From Cafeteria roenbergensis (Eukaryota > Sar > Bigyra > Bicosoecida > Cafeteriaceae), in NCBI GenBank assembly GCA_008330645.1, contig VLTN01000075.1, forward strand, positions 1 to 64,000: DNA of 64,000 nt, given 5' to 3'. Of the stretch, positions 1-11,200 are shown piece after piece. The notes beneath the pieces were generated by a model, which was given only the letters and a program-made list of their open reading frames with translations, ran no database searches and was not told where the DNA came from. Position 1 is the stretch's first letter, and every line of letters begins with the position of its first letter. The translations under genes and the position numbers were made by a program.

Positions 1-3000
1 GGAGGGCTGGTAGCGTGGATGGCGATGCGCCCGCCGAGCCGCCGTTGCTGTCCAGCGTGCTGTATCCGTCCGCCCCGGCGCCGCCGTCGGCCGAAGGGTG
101 CCGGACCCCGACAGCCGCGAGGCCACCACCAGCAGCGACCGCCGCTCCCCGCCGCTCGCCGACCCCGACCGGAGGTGAAGGCGCGCCCGCTCTGCCCGTC
201 CACGGACACGGTGCCGTTCAGCTCCATCGCGCTCGACTCCGTGGCGTTGCACACCAGCATCACCGACCCGCCGCCCGACCCGCCGTCGTGCTGGCCCGAC
301 GACCCGCCCGCGCCGGCGAGCACGGGCCACTCGTAGTCGCCGCATGTCTTGCCCTCCGGCCCGCCGCCGTGCATGCCGCCGTTGCGGGCCCCGCCGTCGG
401 AGCAGCTGGGGTGTCGGGCGTTGGACCCGTATCCGACGCCCTGTGCTCGGATGGAGGCGCCGGGAGCCAGGACCATGCGGTCGCGAGCGATCAGCTGCAG
501 CTGTGTCGTCCGCGGTCCCAACGCGGTCATCGTCGCTGCGCCTTGCATGTTCAGCTCGGCGGCCGCGAGCGATTGCACGCCTGCATCGAGCACGAGCGAT
601 GCATCACCGGACAGCTGCAGCCTGGCGAATGCGTACCAGCCCCGCTCCCTGACAATCGACCCGTTCGTTTGCACCGCACAAGCTGCCCGCTCAGCAGCGC
701 AGGCCCAGCCCTTCCACCCCGTAGTGTCGTCGGTGACATTCGCGACCCCTGAGCCGCCCCGAGGATGTGAGATGGGCCTTGGTCCCGCGATCCAGCGTCA
801 GCGACTCCACTCCCGTCAGCTCGCCACGCACCGTCAACGACATGCCTCGTCGCGTGACGGTGACGGGCGCGAGCTTCAGCTTCCCGAGTGGCTCTACCCC
901 CACGCTGTGGAGATCGAGCAAGAAGGGCTCATCGACCGGAAGAGCAGGATCCGGGCCAAGGGCCCAGTCGGTGCCGTTCTTCGCCACGAGAGGCGACCCA
1001 GAAAGCCCCGGCCCCGACATGCGAGACACGGACAGCGAGGTTCGGTCGCCTGGTGCTGCAACCGAGTCGAAGTCAGGCGGCGCCTGAACCGACAGATTCG
1101 TCGCTGTCTCGAGGTGCAGCTCGTCGATCACGAAGCGGCGCCGACCTCCCGCGATGGACAGCTGCGGGTAGTACGGCGTCTCCGGCAGATCGCCGTTGTC
1201 CAGCTCCAGCCGCCGCACGCCGCAGCGGTGCGCGTTCGCCTCGCCCTCCAGCGCCGCCTCGGACTCGCTCACCCGCCCGTCGCACCAGTAGACCGTGCCC
1301 GCGGCGGCCTGCGGACTCATCGACCCGTACGCCGGCCCGGCGCGAGCGCGGACGGTGCCGGTGAAGTCTGACCGCGAGGGCTGGTAGGCGTGGATGGCGA
1401 TGCGCCCGCCGGAGCCGCCGTTGCTGTCCAGCGTGCTGTAGCCGTCCGCCCCGGCGCCGCCGTCGGCCGAGAGGGTGCCGGACCCCGACAGCCGCGAGGC
1501 CACCACCAGCAGCGACCCGCCCGCTCCCCCGCCGCTCGCCGACCCCGAGCCGGAGGTGAAGGCGCGCCCGCTCTGCCCGTCCACGGACACGGTGCCGTTC
1601 AGCTCCATCGCGCTCGACTCCGTGGCGTTTGCACACCAGCATCACCGACCCGCCGCCCGACCCGCCGTCGTGCTGGCCCGACGACCCGCCCGCGCCGGCG
1701 AGCACGGGCCACTCGTAGTCGCCCGCAATGTCTTGCCCTCCGGCCCGCCGCCATGCATGCCGCCGTTTGCGGGCCCCGCCGTCGAGAGCAGCTGGGGTGT
1801 CGGGCGTTGGACCCGTATCCGACGCCCTGTGCTCGATGGAGGCGCCGGGAGCCAGGATCAGGCGGTCGCGAGCGATCAGCCGCCAGCTGTGTCGTCCGCG
1901 GTCCCAACGCGGTCATCGTCGCTGCGCCTTGCATGCTCAGCTCGGCGGCCGCGAGCGATTGCACGCCGGCATCGAGCACGAGCGACGCATCACCGGACAG
2001 CTGCAGCCTGGCGAATGCGTACCAGCCCCGCTCCCTGACAATCGACCCGTTCGTTTGCACCGCACAAGCTGCCCGCTCAGCAGCGCAGGCCCAGCCCTTC
2101 CACCCCGTAGTGTCGTCGGTGACATTCGCGACCCATGAGCCGCCCGAGGATGTGAGATGGGCCTTGGTCCCGCGATCCAGCGTCAGCGACTCCCACTCCC
2201 GTCAGCTCGCCACGCACCGTCAACGACATGCCTCGTCGCGTGACGGTGACGGGCGCGAGCTTCAGCTTTCCCGAGTGGCTCTACCCCCACGCTGTGGAGA
2301 TCGAGCAAGAAGGGCTCATCGACCGGAAGAGCAGGATCCGGGCCAAGGAGCCCAGTCGGTGCCGTTCTTCGCCACGAGAGGCGACCCAGAAAGCCCCGGC
2401 CCCGACATGCGAGACACGGACAGCGAGGTTCGGTCGCCTGGTGCTGCAACCGAGTCGAAGTCAGGCGGCGCCTGAACCGACAGATTCGTCGCTGTCTCGA
2501 GGTGCAGCTCGTCGATCACGAAGCGGCGCCGACCTCCGCGATGGACAGCTGCGGGTAGTACGGCGTCTCCGGCAGGATCGCCGTTGTCCAGCTCCAGCCG
2601 CCGCACGCCGCAGCGGTGCGCGTTCGCCTCGCCCTCCAGCGCCGCCTCGGACTCGCTCACCCGCCCGTCGCACCAGTAGACCGTGCCCGCGGCGGACTGC
2701 GGACTCCACGACCCGTACGCCGGCCCGGCGCGCGCGCGGACGGTGCCGGTGAAGGCGACGGCGCGCGAGGGCTGGTAGGCGTGGATGGCGATGCGCCCGC
2801 CGGAGCCGCCGTTGCTGTCATCCGTCTCGTAGCCGTCCGCCCCGGCGCCGCCGTCGGCCGAGAGGGTGCCGGATCCCCGACAGCCGCGAGGCCACCACCA
2901 GCAGCGACCCGCCCGCTCCCCCGCCGCTCGCCGACCCCGAGCCGGAGGTGAAGGCGCGCCCCGCTCTGCCCGTCCACGGACACGGTGCCGTTCAGCTCCA

Positions 3001-5935
3001 TCGCGCTCGACTCCGTGGCGTTTGCACACCAGCATCACCGACCCGCCGCCCGACCCGCCGTCGTGCTGGCCCGACGACCCGCCCGCGCCGGCGAGCACGG
3101 GCCACTCGTAGTCGCGCCGCATGTCTTGCCTCCGGCCCGCCGCCGTGCATGCCGCCGTTGCGGGCCCCGCCGTCGGAGCAGCTGGGGTGTCGGGCGTTGG
3201 ACCCGTATCCGACGCCCTGTGCTCGGATGGAGGCGCCGGGAGCCAGGACCATGCGGTCGCGAGCGATCAGACGCAGCTGTGTCGTCCGCGGGCCTACAAG
3301 CGTCATGTTGCTTGTTCCAAAGAAGCTCCATGTGTTGTGTTTCTATCATCGCCACCTGTGGCTCAACCTTCGCCCGTGAGGTGTCTTGCAGTCGCAGCGT
3401 TGTCACTGAGAACATCCCAATGCTGTCAGGATCTTCGCATGCACTGCTGCCTTCGCAGTCAACGCTTGAGTTGGCTCCAAAACTGAAGTTGGCCTGCCCA
3501 CGGGCGCCAAATGTCACCGTTGATCCTTGCCGCAGCTCCAGCAAACGTACGCCGATCAAGGAGCCATTGATGACCAGATGAGCATTCTCAAGCACAACAT
3601 TTGGCGGCATTGTCAGCGAGCTGAGTGGCTCAATCACCATAGTGGTGGACCGAAGGAACAACCATTCAGAGTTGCTGTCCTTGGAGTCGTAGAAACTCAG
3701 GCTCGTGCCAGGGAGAAGCGGGAACTCTGAGGCTGCTGCACCTGGCCCTTCCACCGTTCCAAGCACGAGTGAGGTCCGAATGGGAGACGATGGGTCGGCC
3801 AAGAACTCTTTGGACGGTTGCAGCGAAATGTTTGTTGCAGATCCAATGTACAGCTCGTCAATGACGAAGCGAGTTCTGCCTTCGCTTGTGGAAAGCTGCG
3901 GAAAGTACGAAGTCAGGTTTCAAGTCGCCGTTGTCCAGTTCCAGGCGACGGGTCAAACACCGGAACCGATTGGTGATCTGGTTGGCTTCCAGTCCACTCA
4001 CCCGCCCGTCGCACCAGTACACTGTGCCTGCGGCGGCCTGCGGGCTCCAGCGCCCTGAGGCTGGCCCTGCTCGCGCCCGTACAACTCCCGAAAAGTTTGC
4101 ACGCGCAGCTTTGTACACATGGAGAGCGATTCGGCCCCCGGAGCCGCCGTTGCTCCCAAAGTCTTCGAAACCATTGGCACCCGACCCGCCGTCGGCCGAG
4201 AGGGTGCCGGACCCCGACAGCCGCGAGGCCACCACCAGCAGCGACCCACCCGCTCCCCCGCCGCTCGCCCAGTCAGTTGAGCCGGCCTTGCCACTCCCAG
4301 CAAGCCCGTCAACGGACACGGTACCGTTCAGCTCCATCGCGCTCGACTCCGTGGCGTTGCACACCAGCATCACCGACCCGCCGCCCGACCCACCCAAGGA
4401 GCTGCTGCCTGGACCGCCACCGGGGCCACGCAGCACGGGCCACTCGTAGTCGCCGCAGGACTTGCCAGCCGGTCCACCGCCGTGCAGACCTCCGTCGCGT
4501 GGCAGTGGGGCCTGGCAGGACGGGGGGAAATCGTCACTTTCATATCCGGTGCCGACAGCGAGAATGCTCGACCCGGACCCCAGTCGGAAGTGATCTCGTA
4601 CCTCGAGCCGGACCTGGTCGCTTTGGGACCCTCAATCGACACCCTCGCTGACCCCGACATGTCCAACTCCGCTGCGCCCAGTGCCTTCACGCCAGCGCCC
4701 AGAGTCACGGCTGAGCTGTCGAGCAGACGGAGCTTGTCGAAGGCGTAGCGGCCTTGAGCGAACGTGCGAGGAGCTGCCTCATCGGAACTATTGGTCGGGG
4801 GCGAGCATGCCATCAATGGCCAGGCACAAGCCCAGTTGTACACACCTGTTGGATCAGGCGAAATCTCGCTCAGCTTGTCGAACCGAGGAGTGCTGCCACC
4901 AGATGCCACCAGTGACACTTTCGATTCGCCTCCGCCAGACAACACTTCGCCCCCCTCGAGAAGTCCAGCAACGTTCAGTTGCGAATTCTCGAGTCGGACC
5001 TGCGATGGAAGGGTCAGCCATCCGCCCTCTGCGACCGAAACTGTCGTGCCAACGAGGATCAGCTGATCGGTCAAGCGCTGTCCTGAGTTCCACGTCAAAT
5101 GAACAGACTTTGGAACATGCAAACTTACGAAAGTCGAGCTTGGCCCCAAAACACTGAAAATTGTGAGCGATACAATGACCAGAGGCGGGGTTCAGGTGAG
5201 GGCATCGAGAATTGCGTCGTCGATGCCAGGAAAAGCTCATCGATCACGAAGCGGCGCCGACCTCCCGCGATGGAGAGCTGCGGGTAGTACGGCGTCTCCG
5301 GCAGGATCGCCGTTGTCCAGCTCCAGCCGCCGCACGCCGCAGCGGTGCGCGTTCGCCTCGCCCTCCAGCGCCGCCTCGGACTCGCTCACCCGCCCGTCGC
5401 ACCAGTAGACCGTGCCCGCGGCGGCCTGCGGACTCCACGACCCGTACGCCGGCCCGGCGCGCGCGCGGACGGTGCCGGTGAAGGCGACGGCGCGCGAGGG
5501 CTGGTAGGCGTGGATGGCGATGCGCCCGCCGGAGCCGCCGTTGCTCCCAAAGTCGTCCCGACCATTGGCACCCGACCCGCCGTCGGCCGAGAGGGTGCCG
5601 GACCCCGACAGCCGCGAGGCCACCACCAGCAGCGACCCGCCCGCTCCTCCGCCGCTCGCCCAGTCAGTTGAGCCGGGCCTTGCCACTCCCAGCAAGCCCG
5701 TCAACGGACACGGTGCCGTTCAGCTCCATCGCGCTCGACTCCGTGGCGTTGCACACCAGCATCACCGACCCGCCGCCCGACCCACCCAAGGAGCTGCTGC
5801 CTGGACCGCCACCGGGGCCACGCAGCACGGGCCACTCGTAGTCGCCGCAGGACTTGCCAGCCGGTCCACCGCCGTGCAGACCTCCGTCGCGTGGCAGTGT
5901 GGCCTGGCAGGACGGGTGGCGGGCATTGCACTGCC
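1..5935 (-). pseudogene. Giant glycine-rich modular protein, frameshift-riddled 3' part (continues off left edge)
   Basis: Four further modules and part of a fifth can be recognised (CGDYEWP sites near 4,440, 3,100, 1,710 and 328), but no frame stays open for more than about 300 codons. Longest pieces: 691-1,608 (cassette F and its core), 3,035-3,802 (a unique cassette, TSLVLGTVEGPGAAASEF), 3,858-4,436 (core with LAGSGKAGSTDWASGG) and 4,370-5,149 (a cassette whose first half is unique and whose second half equals cassette D). Comparison with intact copies shows many one- and two-base differences in G/C runs, for example near 5,677 (+G), 5,286 (+A) and 4,628 (-G). This is either a decayed 3' end or poorly corrected sequence. 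The module at 4,440 has also lost the usual GYGSNARHPSC region (near 4,525). The last module is cut by the window edge. Confidence 0.6.
340..2560 (-). repeat. Tandem duplication of the cassette F module
   Basis: Two copies of the cassette containing TATNLSVQAPPDFDSVAAPG and GPDPALPVDEPFLLDLHSVG, about 1.39 kb apart. They differ by many single-base indels. Confidence 0.7.
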
Positions 5936-8060
5936 ATATCCGGTGCCGACAGCGAGAATGCTCGACCCGGACCCCAGTCGGAAGTGATCTCGTACCTCGA
6001 GCCGGACCTGGTCGCTTTGGGGACCCTCAATCGACACCCTCGCTGACCCCGACATGTCCAACTCCGCTGCGCCCAGTGCCTTCACGCCAGCGCCCAGAGT
6101 CACGGCTGAGCTGTCGAGCAGACGGAGCTTGTCGAAGGCGTAGCGGCCTTGAGCGAACGTGCGAGGGGCTGCCTCATCGGAACTATTGGTCGGGGGCGAG
6201 CATGCCATCAATGGCCAGGCACAAGCCCAGTTAAGCCAGCTGCTCGCCGGCAGGGCCGCAGGGTCAAATGGCTGGCTGACAACTGTCTCTCCTGTGCTTC
6301 TGAGCACAAGGCTCGCAGCTGCGCCGACAGTGATGCTGTTAGCTCCAGCAAGCTGCCCTCCGATGTCCACCGTCGTGTTGGCAAGCGTTGTCCATGCTGA
6401 GAGCGTCACACGGCTACCAGGATCGGAAACCAGAGATGTGCCGTTGAGTGTCAGACTGGGGCTCACGGTCTCTGAACCGAAGATGCTAACTGAAGTGCCG
6501 GCGAAGCTGCGGATGGTTGACTTTGGCAGCCCTGGGCCGCTCATGGACGAAATGACGAGGTAGACCCACGAATCATCTGGAACCCACTCCGAGTAAGGAG
6601 TGTCGGGGGTCTGCACTGAAAGCGTCGTCGCTGTCTCGAGGTGCAGCTCGTCGATCACGAAGCGGCGCCGACCTCCCGCGATGGACAGCTGCGGGTAGTA
6701 CGGCGTCTCCGGCAGGTCGCCGTTGTCCAGCTCCAGCCGCCGCACGCCGCAGCGGTGCGCGTTCGCCTCGCCCTCCAGCGCCGCGCCTCGGACTCGCTCA
6801 CCCGCCCGTCGCACCAGTAGACCGTGCCCGCGGCGGCCTGCGGACTCCACGACCCGTACGCCGGCCCGGCTCGCGCGCGGACGGTGCCGGTGAAGTTTGT
6901 TCGGGAGGGCTGGTAGGCGTGGATGGCGATGCGCCCGCCGGAGCCGCCGTTGCTGTCATCCGTCTCGTAGCCGTCCGCCCCGGCGCCGCCGTCGGCCGAG
7001 AGGGTGCCGGACCCCGACAGCCGCGAGGCCACCACCAGCAGCGACCCACCCGCTCCCCCGCCCGGTGCAAAGTCGAAGCTCGATGAGCCTAGCACGCCGC
7101 TCTGCCCGTCCACGGACACGGTGCCGTTCAGCTCCATCGCGCTCGACTCCGTGGCGTTGCACACCAGCATCACCGACCCGCCGCCCGACCCACCCAAGGA
7201 GCTGCTGCCTGGACCGCCACCGGGGCCACGCAGCACGGGCCACTCGTAGTCGCCGCAGGACTTGCCAGCCGGTCCACCGCCGTGCAGACCTCCGTCGCGT
7301 GGCAGTGTGGCCTGGCAGGACGGGTGGCGGGCATTGCTGCCATATCCGGTGCCGACAGCGAGAATGCTCGACCCGGACCCCAGTCGGAAGTGATCTCGTA
7401 CCTCGAGCCGGACCTGGTCGCTTTGGGGACCCTCAATCGACACCCTCGCTGACCCCGACATGTCCAACTCCGCTGCGCCCAGTGCCTTCACGCCAGCGCC
7501 CAGAGTCACGGCTGAGCTGTCGAGCAGACGGAGCTTGTCGAAGGCGTAGCGGCCTTGAGCGAACGTGCGAGGGGCTGCCTCATCGGAACTATTGGTCGGG
7601 GGCGAGCATGCCATCAATGGCCAGGCACAAGCCCAGTTAAGCCAGCTGCTCGCCGGCAGGGCCGCAGGGTCAAATGGCTGGCTGACAACTGTCTCTCCTG
7701 TGCTTCTGAGCACAAGGCTCGCAGCTGCGCCGACAGTGATGCTGTTAGCTCCAGCAAGCTGCCCTCCGATGTCCACCGTCGTGTTGGCAAGCGTTGTCCA
7801 TGCTGAGAGCGTCACACGGCTACCAGGATCGGAAACCAGAGATGTGCCGTTGAGTGTCAGACTGGGGCTCACGGTCTCTGAACCGAAGATGCTAACTGAA
7901 GTGCCGGCGAAGCTGCGGATGGTTGACTTTGGCAGCCCTGGGCCGCTCATGGACGAAATGACGAGGTAGACCCACGAATCATCTGGAACCCACTCCGAGT
8001 AAGGAGTGTCGGGGGTCTGCACTGACAGCGTCGTCGCGGTCTCGAGGTGCAGCTCGTCGA
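5854..8060 (-). repeat. Tandem duplication of the cassette D module
   Basis: Two D cassettes offset by about 1,406 bp (for example 6,159-6,563 against 7,565-7,969). Half of a third lies at 4,441-4,850, joined to an unrelated cassette half at 4,850-5,230. Confidence 0.75.
5936..6785 (-). CDS. Giant glycine-rich modular protein, module with cassette D (copy 2)
   Basis: A second, near-identical D cassette, about 1,406 bp from the first, in the next reading frame. It runs from the +2 indel near 6,783 to a +2 insertion near 5,935 (GCATTGCACTGCC where the sister copy reads GCATTGCTGCC), which breaks the conserved GTGYGSNARHPSC motif. It includes LNWACAWPLMACSPP and GAGVKALGAAELDMSGSA. Confidence 0.6.
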
Positions 8061-8275
8061 TCACGAAGCGGCGCCGACCTCCCACGATGGACAGCTGCGG
8101 GTAGTACGGCGTCTCCGGCAGGTCGCCGTTGTCCAGCTCCAGCCGCCGCACGCCGCAGCGGTGCGCGTTCGCCTCGCCCTCCAGCGCCGCCTCGGACTCG
8201 CTCACCCGCCCGTCGCACCAGTAGACCGTTCCCGCGGCGGGCCTGCGGACTCCACGACCCGTACGCCGGCCCGGC
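6786..8275 (-). CDS. Giant glycine-rich modular protein, module with cassette D (copy 1)
   Basis: This continues the same gene after two closely spaced +1 indels (about 8,287 and 8,238-8,241). About 480 codons follow: a D-type variable cassette (IDELHLETATTLSVQTPDTP ... SSMSGPGLPKSTIRSFAGTS ... LNWACAWPLMACSPPTNSS), then a core with the unusual insert QSGVLGSSSFDFAPGGGAGG. The frame ends at a +2 indel near 6,783, where GCGCCGCGCC stands in place of the usual GCGCCGCC. Sequence and order match the flanking modules. Confidence 0.65.
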
Positions 8276-11200
8276 GCGCGCGCGCGACGGTGCCGGTGAA
8301 GGCGACGGCGCGCGAGGGCTGGTAGGCGTGGATGGCGATGCGCCCGCCGGAGCCGCCGTTGCTGTCATCCGTCTCGTAGCCGTCCGCCCCGGCGCCGCCG
8401 TCGGCCGAGAGGGTGCCGGACCCCGACAGCCGCGAGGCCACCACCAGCAGCGACCCGCCCGCTCCCCCGCCGCTCGCCGACCCCGAGCCGGAGGTGAAGG
8501 CGCGCCCGCTCTGCCCGTCCACGGACACGGTGCCGTTCAGCTCCATCGCGCTCGACTCCGTGGCGTTGCACACCAGCATCACCGACCCGCCGCCCGACCC
8601 GCCGTCGTGCTGGCCCGACGACCCGCCCGCGCCGGCGAGCACGGGCCACTCGTAGTCGCCGCATGTCTTGCCCTCCGGCCCGCCGCCGTGCATGCCGCCG
8701 TTGCGGGCCCCGCCGTCGGAGCAGCTGGGGTGTCGGGCGTTGGACCCGTATCCGACGCCCTGTGCTCGGATGGAGGCGCCTGCTGCAAGCCCGAGCCAGC
8801 TGCGCGCTTGCACACGCAAGGCCGCCTCCCGTGGCCCCTGCAGCGTGATTGACGATGTCCCGGCTAGATCTAGTTCGGCCGCAGCAAGGCCCGCCACACC
8901 CGGACCGAGGACGACGGACGCTCCTTCCCTTGCCTTGAACGCCTCAAACGCATACCATCCATGCGATGTTGACCCGAGCGGATGGGAGCTGTTGCTGGAG
9001 CTGGTGCATGGTGACGCACCGATGTCACATGCCCACTCCTGCCACGACAAGTCTTGCGCGCTGGCCGTCTGGTTGCTCACTTCCAAGCGCGTGTGTCCTG
9101 ATCCAAAGAGACCGAGAGCACCTGAAGCGGCCACTGAAACTCGAGACACCCCGAGCCACAGGCCGCGCACGCTCAACGACGAAGACGCGATCTGGACTTC
9201 CGAAGGTGTGCGCAAACTTGCGAATTGAGCAACATCGATAGCAAGCATGTCAAGAGCGAACCGCTCTGGCGAGAGCCACCCGAGCTCCCAATCCGTCCCA
9301 GCCACGATGGCGAACGTTGACTGTGCGAGGCCTGTGCCACTGAGATTCCCGAAGCGCACGGACAGCCTGTGCAGCTCGGGTGCGTTGGCGACGAAGAATG
9401 ATGACGCTGGGACCGACAAGCGCATCGGTGACGCAACCACCAGCTGATCGATCGCCACGATTGAGCGCAACGGCAACAGAGCCAGCTGCGGGTAGTACGG
9501 CGTCTCTGGCAGGTCGCCGTTGTCCAGCTCCAGCCGCCGCACGCCGCAGCGGTGCGCGTTCGCCTCGCCCTCCAGCGCCGCCTCGGACTCGCTCACCCGC
9601 CCGTCGCACCAGTAGACCGTGCCCGCGGCGGCTTGCGGACTCCACGAACCGTACGCCGGCCCGGCGCGCGCGCGGACGGTGCCGGTGAAGTTTGCCCAGG
9701 AGGGCTGGTAGGCGTGGATGGCGATGCGCCCGCCGGATCCGCCGTTGCTGTCCAGCGTGCTGTAGCCATTCATTCCCGCGCCGCCGTCGGCCGAGAGGGT
9801 GCCGGACCCCGACAGCCGCGAGGCCACCACCAGCAGCGACCCACCCGCTCCCCCGCCGCTCGCCGACCCCGAGCCGGAGGTGAAGGCGCGCCCGCTCTGC
9901 CCGTCCACGGACACGGTGCCGTTCAGCTCCATCGCGCTCGACTCCGTGGCGTTGCACACCAGCATCACCGACCCGCCGCCCGACCCGCCGTCGTGCTGGC
10001 CCGACGACCCGCCCGCGCCGGCGAGCACGGGCCACTCGTAGTCGCCGCATGTCTTGCCCTCCGGCCCGCCGCCGTGCATGCCGCCGTTGCGGGCCCCGCC
10101 GTCGGAGCAGCTGGGGTGTCGGGCGTTGGACCCGTATCCGACGCCCTGTGCTCGGATGGAGGCGCCTGCTGCAAGCCCGAGCCAGCTGCGCGCTTGCACA
10201 CGCAAGGCCGCCTCCCGTGGCCCCTGCAGCGTGATTGACGATGTCCCGGCTAGATCTAGTTCGGCCGCAGCAAGGCCCGCCACACCCGGACCGAGGACGA
10301 CGGACGCTCCTTCCCTTGCCTTGAACGCCTCAAACGCATACCATCCATGCGATGTTGACCCGAGCGGATGGGAGCTGTTGCTGGAGCTGGTGCATGGTGA
10401 CGCACCGATGTCACATGCCCACTCCTGCCACGACAAGTCTTGCGCGCTGGCCGTCTGGTTGCTCACTTCCAAGCGCGTGTGTCCTGATCCAAAGAGACCG
10501 AGAGCACCTGAAGCGGCCACTGAAACTCGAGACACCCCGAGCCACAGGCCGCGCACGCTCAACGACGAAGACGCGATCTGGACTTCCGAAGGTGTGCGCA
10601 AACTTGCGAATTGAGCAACATCGATAGCAAGCATGTCAAGAGCGAACCGCTCTGGCGAGAGCCACCCGAGCTCCCAATCCGTCCCAGCCACGATGGCGAA
10701 CGTTGACTGTGCGAGGCCTGTGCCACTGAGATTCCCGAAGCGCACGGACAGCCTGTGCAGCTCGGGTGCGTTGGCGACGAAGAATGATGACGCTGGGACC
10801 GACAAGCGCATCGGTGACGCAACCACCAGCTGATCGATCGCCACGATTGAGCGCAACGGCAACAGAGCCAGCTGCGGGTAGTACGGCGTCTCTGGCAGGT
10901 CGCCGTTGTCCAGCTCCAGCCGCCGCACGCCGCAGCGGTGCGCGTTCGCCTCGCCCTCCAGCGCCGCCTCGGACTCGCTCACCCGCCCGTCGCACCAGTA
11001 GACCGTGCCCGCGGCGGCCTGCGGACTCCACGACCCGTACGCCGGCCCGGCGCGCGCGCGGACAGTGCCGGTGAAGGCGACGGCGCGGGAGGGCTGGTAG
11101 GCGTGGATGGCGATGCGCCCGCCGGATCCGCCGTTGCTGTCGTAGCTGCTCCAGCCGTCCGCCCCGGCGCCGCCGTCGGCCGAGAGGGTGCCGGACCCCG

